19,879 nucleotides of DNA from Sulfurimonas sp. (GTDB taxonomy: Bacteria > Campylobacterota > Campylobacteria > Campylobacterales > Sulfurimonadaceae): positions 1-19,879 of the forward strand of contig JAGGWO010000222.1 in NCBI GenBank assembly GCA_021157485.1. The letters are read 5' to 3'. The translations under genes were made by a program, and so were the position numbers. Position 1 is the first letter of the stretch. Each line of letters opens with the position of its first letter. Below, one piece after another: positions 13,685-19,879 of this stretch. The notes beneath the pieces are model-generated. The model ran no database searches, was not told the origin of the DNA, and saw only the letters and a program-made list of their open reading frames with translations.

Positions 13685-14515
13685 CTAAGTTCTTAGTGTA
13701 AAGCCTCTATCAAAGTCACTTAAGTCTTTATAGAACTCTAAATCTTTATAATTTTTATTTTCTAAATATTTCGTGATTTTACCCTTTTGGTCATAACCCA
13801 TCTCACAAGTAAAAAAGTTAATATTTCTCTTTAAGACTTCATCAAGAAGTTCATTAATGATCTCATCTCCAATAGTTCCGCCAAAAAGGGCATTCTGAGG
13901 TTCGTAAGCTAAGTTTGATTCTAAAGATTCATCATCTGCAATATATGGAGGGTTGGAAACTAAATAATCAATCTCTTCGCTTATTGGTTCAAGAAGTGAG
14001 CCTAAACGCAACTCAATTCTATCTTGGAGTCCAAACTTAACTATATTTCTCTTTGCAACTTCTATGGCCTTAAGTGAGATATCTACCGCTATAAACTTAG
14101 CATTTTTAAAATGCAATGCAAGCATGATAGAGATAATCCCACTTCCAACTCCAACTTCAACAAAAGTCATTACTGCGTTTTTATTTTCTACTCTTTTTAT
14201 AACTTCATCTATAAGTATTTCAGTCTCAGGACGAGGTATCAAGGCACCCTCATCTATATAAAACTCTTCACTGTAAAAACTTACACTGTTTGTTATATAC
14301 TCAAAAGGTTCATTTTTAGCTCTGCGCGCAGTCCACTCTAAAAGTTTTTCTATCTCTTGTACTTGAGTGTTTTGATTTGTAATGAGCCATAACTCATCTT
14401 TTTGCAGATGTGCCATTAAAAGAAGTTGAGCCTCACGTGAGGCTCTTGGGATATGTGGATTTAAAGTTGTAGTAATCTCTTTTAAAACATCTTTTACTAA
14501 ATTTGAGCTTCGCAT
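13685..14515 (-). CDS. prmC: Peptide chain release factor N5-glutamine methyltransferase
   Basis: A 276-residue S-adenosylmethionine-dependent methyltransferase that modifies the glutamine of the GGQ motif in release factors RF1 and RF2. The N-terminal helical domain (residues 1-75) is followed by the linker motif IPRPETE (93-99), the SAM-binding motif EVGVGSGIISI (120-130), VDISLKAIEVA (144-154) and the catalytic NPPY (188-191). The downstream YEPQNALFGG is the usual PrmC pattern. Length is normal. The start overlaps the end of the protease gene by 19 bases, indicating coupled expression. Confidence 0.95.
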   Translation of the reverse strand: MRSSNLVKDVLKEITTTLNPHIPRASREAQLLLMAHLQKDELWLITNQNTQVQEIEKLLEWTARRAKNEPFEYITNSVSFYSEEFYIDEGALIPRPETEILIDEVIKRVENKNAVMTFVEVGVGSGIISIMLALHFKNAKFIAVDISLKAIEVAKRNIVKFGLQDRIELRLGSLLEPISEEIDYLVSNPPYIADDESLESNLAYEPQNALFGGTIGDEIINELLDEVLKRNINFFTCEMGYDQKGKITKYLENKNYKDLEFYKDLSDFDRGFTLRT

Positions 14516-15756
14516 TTACCCTCTAAAGATGTTTGATCTGTATCTCCAACATCAACACCAAGCTCTTTTAGTCTCTCTAAAACCGGTGGATGCGTATAGT
14601 GAAAAAAGATATACAAAGGATGTGAAAGTGGAAAACTTTTGTTTTCAGTCACTAACTTTTGAAGTGCATTTGCAAGTTCTATTGCTCCGGCTGGACCACC
14701 AAGCTCACTTCCCATTTTATCTGCCGCATACTCATTATGTCTACTTACAATTCCCATGATTGGCATCATGACAAAGCCTAAAACTGGCATACATAAAAGC
14801 AGAAGTATCATCACTAAATAGGGCTCTTGGCTTAGTCCCATCTCTAAATAGAGTGACTCTGGTAAATTTCCAAATATTGCGAACATTACAAAAAGCATAC
14901 CGCCAACCAAAGCTATATTTTTATATATATCTCCATGTGCGAAGTGTCCTAGTTCATGTCCTAAAACTGCTAAAAGCTCTTTTGTTGTAAGTTTTTCTAT
15001 GAGAGTGTCAAAAAGAACAACTCTTTTTGCTTTTCCAAATCCACCAAAATATGCGTTTAGTCTCGCATCACGTTTTGAAGCATCACTTACAAATACACCT
15101 GAACTCACAAAACCAGTTTTATCCATAAGCTCTTTTATTTTATCATCTAACTCTTCATCTTTTAGTGGAGTCAATTTATCAAAGAATGTCGCACGAAACG
15201 CAGGGTAAAGCATATTAATTAAAATCACAACGGCAAATATAAATATAAAACTCCAAAGCCACCATAGAGTAAAGTTAACTATGATTTCATAGATTCCCCA
15301 TACAACTAAAGAACCAAAAACAAGAGTCATAACAAACGCAATAAGAGTATCTTTTATCCAAAGACCTAGAGTTGATTTGTTAAAACCAAACTCTTCATCT
15401 AGTACAAATTTTTCATAATATGAAAATGGTAGTGAAAGGATCGAGTTAACAACTAAAAATCCCATAACAATGGCTACATTCATTAAAGCTTCACTCTCTA
15501 AAAATATATTAGCTTGAAGCATAGATATACCAAAGCCCATCCAAGCTATAAAAAAGAGATAATCTACAAAAGAGTTCACAATTGATAACTTCTCTTTAGC
15601 AACGGCATAATTTCCAGCTTTTAAAAATTCTGATGCTGAGAGAAGAACCGGTGTTTTTCTTTTAGCTTGGTTTATATAACCTATCTGCATTACACTTGTA
15701 TATATAGAAACTAAGACGTATATAGTATAAACACCTACTATTACTGTTAACATCAC
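14497..15756 (-). CDS. M48-family membrane metalloprotease (Ste24/CAAX protease type)
   Basis: A 419-residue integral membrane protein. The zinc motif HELGH is at residues 267-271 within VLGHELGHFAHGD, and the third ligand is the glutamate of RHNEYAADKMG downstream. An N-terminal membrane region with several helices precedes the catalytic part, and a C-terminal HPLYIFFHYTHPPVLERL segment is typical of the Ste24-like M48 branch. Bacterial members are thought to take part in membrane protein quality control; a prenyl substrate is unlikely. AAGGTGGAG upstream of the ATG is a strong ribosome binding site. It leads the group with prmC and the DUF4149-like gene. Confidence 0.92.
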   Translation of the reverse strand: MMLTVIVGVYTIYVLVSIYTSVMQIGYINQAKRKTPVLLSASEFLKAGNYAVAKEKLSIVNSFVDYLFFIAWMGFGISMLQANIFLESEALMNVAIVMGFLVVNSILSLPFSYYEKFVLDEEFGFNKSTLGLWIKDTLIAFVMTLVFGSLVVWGIYEIIVNFTLWWLWSFIFIFAVVILINMLYPAFRATFFDKLTPLKDEELDDKIKELMDKTGFVSSGVFVSDASKRDARLNAYFGGFGKAKRVVLFDTLIEKLTTKELLAVLGHELGHFAHGDIYKNIALVGGMLFVMFAIFGNLPESLYLEMGLSQEPYLVMILLLLCMPVLGFVMMPIMGIVSRHNEYAADKMGSELGGPAGAIELANALQKLVTENKSFPLSHPLYIFFHYTHPPVLERLKELGVDVGDTDQTSLEGKCEAQI

Positions 15757-15790
15757 TCCACCTTATTTTTAATTTGAGAATTATAGCTAA

Positions 15791-16000
15791 TTATCTTATT
15801 GGAATACTCTTACTTTGAGGAACAACAGTAATCGAATCTTTAATATTAATAGCGTCATCTTTGTTATCATACACACTGTAAGAGATAGAGTAAATTATTC
15901 CCATAAGAAGACCGGCTAATATTACAGCCCAAACAACTTTTTTCTTCTCGCCTTTTAATGTGTTGTAGTCGCCTATATCTTCTAATCTTGGTTCACTCAT
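15791..16000 (-). CDS. Small single-pass membrane protein, unknown function
   Basis: A 69-residue protein beginning MSEPRLEDIGDYNTLKG. A longer frame begins at 16048, but AAAGGAT lies just upstream of the ATG at 16000 while nothing similar precedes the longer start, so the shorter form is preferred. One transmembrane segment (about residues 22-42, VVWAVILAGLLMGIIYSISYS) follows a charged cytoplasmic N-terminus; a short periplasmic tail follows. I do not recognise the family. The 138-bp region upstream holds two inverted repeats that may control it. Confidence 0.7.
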   Translation of the reverse strand: MSEPRLEDIGDYNTLKGEKKKVVWAVILAGLLMGIIYSISYSVYDNKDDAINIKDSITVVPQSKSIPIR

Positions 16001-16042
16001 AACATATCCTTTAATATTTTTTTTATAGAATATTAGCAGAAT

Positions 16043-16064
16043 TTGCATTGGATTTTCAGTGCAA
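16043..16064. repeat. Inverted repeat TTGCA...TGCAA upstream of the 69-residue protein gene
   Basis: Arms TTGCATTGG (16043-16051) and TCAGTGCAA (16056-16064) pair over 9 positions including two G-U pairs, with an ATTT loop. It lies just upstream of AT-rich -10 candidates for the - strand gene starting at 16000, a plausible operator position. No T-tract follows on either strand. Confidence 0.35.
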
Positions 16065-16075
16065 CATAAATTAGT

Positions 16076-16116
16076 TTGACGATTTAAGTATATTTTTTAC
16101 TTTATTTTATCGTCAA
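16076..16116. repeat. Two-part inverted repeat between the Dabb and 69-residue protein genes
   Basis: Outer arms TTGACGAT (16076-16083) and ATCGTCAA (16109-16116) are a perfect 8-bp match. Inner arms AAGTA (16086-16090) and TACTT (16098-16102) add a second stem. Neither strand has a T-run straight after the stem, so it is not a canonical terminator. It may be a weak terminator for the Dabb gene or a regulatory site. Confidence 0.45.
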
Positions 16117-16138
16117 TATTTAAGAGGTTTTTAAAACT

Positions 16139-16429
16139 TTATACCTCGTAATCTACCACCTTAGATTCACTAGTTACCTCTTTTATAAGTGAAACTACTT
16201 TTAAATGCTCTTCATGCACTGCATAAGCTTTTAAATCCTCTTTAGAGTCAAATGTCGAGTAAAGTGACAAGTCAAATGCTCTATCAGATTGATTAAAGTC
16301 TATTCCTACTTCTATTGACTTTAACTCATCAATTTTTGAAACTAGAGCGTTCAGCTTTTCCTCTACAATTTTCAGGTTTGACGCTCTGTTATCTTCTTTA
16401 AATTTAAACATTACAATATGTACTATCAT
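16139..16429 (-). CDS. Dabb-domain (stress-responsive A/B barrel) protein
   Basis: A 96-residue cytoplasmic protein matching the Dabb fold: MIVHIVMFKFKED at the start, a central helix KIVEEKLNALVSKI, SIEVGIDFNQS, FDLSLYSTFDSKEDLKAYAVHEEHLKV, and KVVDYEV at the end. Dabb proteins are dimeric ferredoxin-like alpha+beta barrels; bacterial members are mostly uncharacterised. AAAAAAGG precedes the ATG. It appears to be a single-gene unit, divergent from the small + strand gene at 16469. Confidence 0.85.
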   Translation of the reverse strand: MIVHIVMFKFKEDNRASNLKIVEEKLNALVSKIDELKSIEVGIDFNQSDRAFDLSLYSTFDSKEDLKAYAVHEEHLKVVSLIKEVTSESKVVDYEV

Positions 16430-16456
16430 TTTATACCTTTTTTAGTAGAAGTTTAG

Positions 16457-16462
16457 CATAAT
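16457..16462 (+). promoter_or_regulatory. -10 box placing the transcript start at an ATG (leaderless gene)
   Basis: CATAAT, preceded by TTTAG, ends 7 bases before the ATG at 16469. A normal -10 to +1 distance would put the first base of the mRNA on the A of the start codon. No purine-rich ribosome binding site is seen before that ATG, in keeping with leaderless translation. Confidence 0.35.
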
Positions 16463-16468
16463 ACCTTT

Positions 16469-16699
16469 ATGAGACAAACATTAAAAGAACTTTACGGAGC
16501 TGGTGTATTATTTTTTTACTTTTTCAAATGGCCATATTTTTTTGGATTCCCTTATCTCTATATGCACGGTCTAGATAATAACTTTATACTTGATGGATTA
16601 TGGTTCTTTGCGGTTTTTCTAATTCTAAAAGATATATACACCATGATAAAAAGAAAAAAGATTAATCAGTGTGATATTAAATCTAAACACAAAGATTAA
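16469..16699 (+). CDS. Small membrane protein, unknown function
   Basis: A 76-residue protein rich in aromatic residues (GVLFFYFFKWPYFFGFPYLYMHG) with a second hydrophobic stretch (LDGLWFFAVFLILKDIYTMI) and a basic C-terminus. Two short membrane segments are likely. The family is not recognised. It is the only rightward gene in this half of the window. Its stop overlaps the stop of the anion transporter gene on the other strand within the palindrome TTAA. Lack of a ribosome binding site lowers confidence, but the composition is that of a real membrane protein. Confidence 0.6.
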   Translation: MRQTLKELYGAGVLFFYFFKWPYFFGFPYLYMHGLDNNFILDGLWFFAVFLILKDIYTMIKRKKINQCDIKSKHKD

Positions 16700-18054
16700 G
16701 TCAATATTCCTTTCCAAAAGAACTCAGCTATTATCACGATAAAGAAGATTCCTAAAAGATTCAGTACTGCTCCATAACGAATCATACTCTTCACATCTAC
16801 AACGCCACTACTCATAGCTATTGCGTTTGGTGGGGTAGCAATAGGAAGCATAAATGCGTAACTCGCACAAAGAGTTGCAACCATCATAAATAGAGTTGTA
16901 TTTATCCCTGTCTGCTCTGCTACTGAGTATATAACCGGTAACATTATTGATATAAGTGCCGTATTTGATGTAATTTCTGTTGTAAAGGTTATAAGAAACG
17001 CAACGGCGAAGAGCAAAAGTATTGGAGATAGTGTTGTCATAGAGATAAGATACGAGGCAACTTCATCTGCCAGTCCAGTCCCACTAAATGCTTTGGCTAT
17101 ACTAAATCCTGCCCCAAACAAAAACATTATTCTGTAAGGAATTTTAGCCTTGTCATCCGTCCAATCAAGTATGTTAAAAGGTGGCATAAACAGGAGTAAT
17201 CCAGTTCCTAAAAGTATTCCAGCTTCACTAAGTCCAAGACCTGACCAGTATGGTTTAATAGGTGCGTTTATAAGTAGGACAAGAACCAATCCGCCTAAAA
17301 TATATAAAACTTTTTTTTGACTAGTGTCTAAAATATCTCTTTTCTTTTCTTTATGTATTGGTCTGTTATCCACACCTAAACCAAGAAGTAGACTTACACT
17401 TATTATCATCACAAATGAAAGAGGTGCAACCATCCATATCCACTGAAGAAATGGTATAGCTTCAAGTCCTTTATCATTCATAATTCCAAGTAAAATCAAG
17501 TTTGGGGGTGTCCCAATGGGAGTTAATATACCACCAACACTAGCACCATAAGCGATAGCAAGAGCAAATCTCAGCTTCAGTTTTATATCCTCAGTAATAA
17601 ACAGAGCGATGGATATAAGAAGAAGTGTTGTTGTTGTATTTGAGAGGATAGAGCTTAAAAGTCCTGATGTCAAGGCTAAAGAAAAAATCATTCCTCTAGG
17701 TGTATTTGGAAAAAAACTTAATATCTTATCTGCTACAAAAATATGAAGATTAGTTTTCTCAACTGCAATAGCGAGCATAAAACCACCCAAAAAGAGATAT
17801 ATAATAGGATGGGCATAATTAGCGGTAGTTGCCTTAGTTGTTAAAATATCAAAAGATGGAAAAAGTATGATAGGAAGTAGTGAAACAACCGCTAAAGGAA
17901 GCCCCTCATTTGTCCAAAGAGTCACAAGAAACGCAATAATTCCTAAAAGAGCAGATTGTGTTGGATTAAAAATAGCAAAAGAGAGTACAAATACTCCAAG
18001 ACCTATTAAAAGTCCTAACCCTATCTTTTTAAACTGCTCTTTGTGCTCTGACAT
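16696..18054 (-). CDS. DASS-family (SLC13-type) sodium/anion symporter
   Basis: A 452-residue membrane transporter with about 11-12 hydrophobic segments. Both substrate and sodium-site signatures of the divalent anion:Na+ symporter family are present: SNTTTT in the first half and SNTALISIMLP in the second, each followed by a proline-glycine rich stretch (GGILTPIGTPPNLIL and MLPIATPPNAIA). Family members import dicarboxylates, citrate or sulfate with sodium; the exact substrate cannot be told here. It starts 9 bases after gpsA and so may be transcribed with it. Confidence 0.9.
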   Translation of the reverse strand: MSEHKEQFKKIGLGLLIGLGVFVLSFAIFNPTQSALLGIIAFLVTLWTNEGLPLAVVSLLPIILFPSFDILTTKATTANYAHPIIYLFLGGFMLAIAVEKTNLHIFVADKILSFFPNTPRGMIFSLALTSGLLSSILSNTTTTLLLISIALFITEDIKLKLRFALAIAYGASVGGILTPIGTPPNLILLGIMNDKGLEAIPFLQWIWMVAPLSFVMIISVSLLLGLGVDNRPIHKEKKRDILDTSQKKVLYILGGLVLVLLINAPIKPYWSGLGLSEAGILLGTGLLLFMPPFNILDWTDDKAKIPYRIMFLFGAGFSIAKAFSGTGLADEVASYLISMTTLSPILLLFAVAFLITFTTEITSNTALISIMLPVIYSVAEQTGINTTLFMMVATLCASYAFMLPIATPPNAIAMSSGVVDVKSMIRYGAVLNLLGIFFIVIIAEFFWKGILT

Positions 18055-18063
18055 ATATATCCC

Positions 18064-18951
18064 TTACTGTGAGAGTAAATCTCTCAAAGATATATGTGGA
18101 TTTTTACCTTCTAAAAGTTCATAAACCTCATGTGCTATGGGTAAGTAGAGATCTTTTTGTTTAGCTATCTCATGAAGGGCGTAAGTAGTTCCTATTCCCT
18201 CTGCAACTTCACCTAGTTCATCGAGTATCTCTTGCTGCGTTTTACCATCTGCTAAACCAAGACCAACTCGAAAGTTTCTACTCATTGTAGATGATGCTGT
18301 TAAGAATAGATCTCCTGCACCACTAAGACCCACAAAACTCTCCTCTTTAGCTCCATACACTCTTCCAAATCTCTGCATCTCTACAAGTCCACGTGAGATT
18401 AGAGCAGCGGCTGCGTTTTTACCTAAAGAGAGACCTTCACATATACCAGCAGCTATAGCAATAACATTTTTATATGCTCCAGCCACTTCAGCACCAGCTA
18501 TATCTGTGGATGTATATGTCTTAATAAATTTTGGGAAAAAAGATGCAAATTTTTTACTCACTTCTTCATTTACTGCGTTTACAACAAGTGCAGTAGGAAG
18601 CGACTGAATAACCTCTGCGGCAAATGATGGACCAGAAAGAAAAGATATATTTTCATCAGGAACATACTCAGAATATATCTCATTTAGAAACTTTCCACTC
18701 GATGCTTCTATACCTTTCGCAGCAACTAAAATCTTTTGGTTTTTAAAAATAAAGTTCTCTTTTAACCAAGATGAAACTTGCTGTGCAGGAATTGCAATTA
18801 CTAAATACTCTAATTCTAAAACCTCTTCTAAGGAGACAAAGTTCGGTAAATCTCTTGGTGTTCTAGAAGTTATTAAAACATCATTTTTCTCACTTAAAGC
18901 AAAAGCTAAAGCTGAGCCCCATTTTCCAGCTCCAATCACTCCTATCTTCAT
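18064..18951 (-). CDS. gpsA: Glycerol-3-phosphate dehydrogenase [NAD(P)+]
   Basis: A 295-residue cytoplasmic enzyme that reduces dihydroxyacetone phosphate to sn-glycerol 3-phosphate for phospholipid synthesis. The nucleotide-binding motif GAGKWG is at residues 7-12; AAKGIE, LSGPSFAAEV, AGAYKNVIAIAAGI (with the catalytic lysine) and GLSGAGDLFLT follow in the expected order. It is somewhat shorter than E. coli GpsA, as usual in Campylobacterota. The ATG overlaps the stop of the upstream TrkA-like gene by 4 bases (ATGA), so the genes are coupled. Confidence 0.96.
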   Translation of the reverse strand: MKIGVIGAGKWGSALAFALSEKNDVLITSRTPRDLPNFVSLEEVLELEYLVIAIPAQQVSSWLKENFIFKNQKILVAAKGIEASSGKFLNEIYSEYVPDENISFLSGPSFAAEVIQSLPTALVVNAVNEEVSKKFASFFPKFIKTYTSTDIAGAEVAGAYKNVIAIAAGICEGLSLGKNAAAALISRGLVEMQRFGRVYGAKEESFVGLSGAGDLFLTASSTMSRNFRVGLGLADGKTQQEILDELGEVAEGIGTTYALHEIAKQKDLYLPIAHEVYELLEGKNPHISLRDLLSQ

Positions 18952-19643
18952 GAGTCATCTCCTATAAATTTTTTAAACTCTTTTAAATCCTCTTCATACC
19001 CTACCGCTATAAAAATATCTCCATTTTTAATTAAATTGTGTTTAGCTTTTGATGAGTATATAAACTCTTGACTCATATCTTCATGAATTATTGATAATAC
19101 TAAAACACCATGATCTCTGCTCCACTCTATATCCGCTGGATATTGTTCATTAAAACGCTCTACATTTTTAACTTCTGCTTGAATAATTTTAAGAGCGCTA
19201 TCTTGGTATAAAATATTATGTAAAACTTCCGTAATAATAGGTTTTTTTAGCATATCAGTTATTATATTAGCTGTTGTTTCAACTATAGGTATAACCTTTG
19301 TAGCACCTGCCATCTTTAATTTATTTGCATCCTCATTATTATTTGCCATAGCGATAATTGTTATATCTGAAAAAGCAGCACGCAAAGAGATTGTTAAAAA
19401 TATATTTTTTGCCTCATCATTTAATGCGCAGAAGATTATAGATTTATCTAAATCATGTTTTTCTCTTAAAATATCCCAGTCATCGCTTAAATCAAAGTGT
19501 TCTATTTTAAAATCACAAACAGAAGAGATATCAATATCATCTAAGGAAAAAATACTTATATGACTATATCTATGAGTTACATTTTTTGCAATCTCTAAAC
19601 CATACTCATTATTACCAAATATCAATGCACTACTTACACTCAT
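18948..19643 (-). CDS. TrkA/RCK-type potassium transport regulatory protein
   Basis: A 231-residue protein with a TrkA-N Rossmann-like domain (about 1-140) and a TrkA-C domain (about 150-225, ending HNLIKNGDIFIAVGYEEDLKEF). The GxGxxG nucleotide motif reads GNNEYG, so the middle glycine is missing and binding of NAD(H) or ATP may be weak or changed. MAGATKVIPIVETTANIITDML is a typical RCK segment. It lies 3 bases after the end of another RCK-containing gene and is probably the regulatory partner of that channel at the inner membrane. Confidence 0.85.
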   Translation of the reverse strand: MSVSSALIFGNNEYGLEIAKNVTHRYSHISIFSLDDIDISSVCDFKIEHFDLSDDWDILREKHDLDKSIIFCALNDEAKNIFLTISLRAAFSDITIIAMANNNEDANKLKMAGATKVIPIVETTANIITDMLKKPIITEVLHNILYQDSALKIIQAEVKNVERFNEQYPADIEWSRDHGVLVLSIIHEDMSQEFIYSSKAKHNLIKNGDIFIAVGYEEDLKEFKKFIGDDS

Positions 19644-19646
19644 AAT

Positions 19647-19879
19647 CTAAGCCTTTTTTTGTACTTTTTTTGAGAGATGCTTACTAAATTCTCTAATAAA
19701 CATATAATTACCAATGAGAAGTAAATAATCACCAGCTTCTAAGAGAGTACTATCTATAGGATTGAAGAAAAATCTTTTTTTTGATTTCTTGTGTATACCA
19801 AGAAGTACAACCCTAAATCTAACATTATCTAATTCACCCACTGTTGCGATTGATTGCAGTATTCTCTCTGTTACAACTA
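19647..19879 (-). CDS. C-terminal end of an RCK-gated potassium channel or transporter protein (partial)
   Basis: The frame is open to the window edge, so the gene is cut; the apparent GTG at 19841 is internal. About 77 residues are visible, including ILQSIATVGELDNV and NPIDSTLLEAGDYLLLIGN, the typical end of a TrkA-C (RCK_C) ligand-binding domain. Together with the next gene, also RCK-type, this suggests a two-protein potassium channel. The membrane part would lie beyond the window, so the channel assignment is inferred. Confidence 0.7.
   Translation of the reverse strand, partial: VVTERILQSIATVGELDNVRFRVVLLGIHKKSKKRFFFNPIDSTLLEAGDYLLLIGNYMFIREFSKHLSKKVQKKA

Noticed and set aside
16000..16048. 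Longer start for the small membrane protein at 15791
   Set aside because: No ribosome binding site before 16048, whereas AAAGGAT stands just before the ATG at 16000; the extra 16 residues also look non-conserved in character.
16076..16116. Intrinsic terminator of the Dabb gene
   Set aside because: The stem is AT-rich, interrupted by an internal loop, and no T-run follows on either strand; kept only as an inverted repeat.
19647..19841. Complete small protein starting at GTG 19841
   Set aside because: The frame continues open to the window edge and the sequence upstream fits the same RCK_C domain, so it is the end of a larger gene.

Overview
The window is low-GC DNA (about one third G+C by eye) with tightly packed genes. 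It most resembles a Campylobacterota (epsilonproteobacterial) genome of the Sulfurimonas / Wolinella type. The main reason is a nos cluster in the order known from Wolinella succinogenes for clade II nitrous oxide respiration: nosZ with a C-terminal cytochrome c domain, then nosB, nosD, nosG, nosC1, nosC2, nosH, nosF and nosY. The genus is inferred from gene content and was not tested by any search.

Layout. Positions 1-1304 hold the 3' part of nosZ, which ends at a strong intrinsic terminator (1332-1360). Positions 1361-1474 form a dense regulatory region: a 19-bp dyad, an FNR/CRP-type half-site pair, a good -10 box and a perfect 15-bp palindrome identical to the Bacillus PerR-box consensus. 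Positions 1475-8224 are one forward operon for N2O respiration: nosB, nosD, nosG, nosC1, nosC2, nosH, nosF, a NosL lipoprotein gene and nosY. Positions 8225-10551 continue on the + strand with a structured spacer, a NosL-like protein that has lost part of its metal motif, a stand-alone PAS sensor and a second, diverged nosD. Facing this from the - strand (13139 down to 10538) is a four-gene group with overlapping or closely spaced genes: a NosL protein with an extra N-terminal domain, a small membrane-anchored protein, an FtsX/MacB-type permease without an adjacent ATPase, and a NosL lipoprotein. The two groups meet tail to tail with a 14-bp overlap.

From 13195 to the end the genes are mostly housekeeping or transport genes on the - strand: a DUF4149-like membrane protein, prmC, an M48 membrane metalloprotease, a 69-residue membrane protein, a Dabb-domain protein, a DASS-family anion transporter, gpsA, a TrkA-like RCK protein and the C-terminal end of a probable RCK-gated potassium channel. 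One small + strand membrane protein gene (16469-16699) sits among them. No RNA genes, insertion sequences or CRISPR arrays were seen. No gene-free stretch reaches 300 bp; the longest are 170 bp (1305-1474) and 138 bp (16001-16138).

How it works together. By analogy with Wolinella, NosG and NosH (related to NapG/NapH) would oxidise menaquinol, and the monohaem cytochromes NosC1 and NosC2 would pass electrons to the cytochrome c domain and CuA site of NosZ. NosD, NosF, NosY and NosL serve copper-site maturation. The unusual point is the scale of the maturation set: four NosL-family proteins and two NosD paralogues around a single NosFY pair, plus an orphan permease and a PAS sensor. This extended set is the part of the window most likely to hold undescribed biology.
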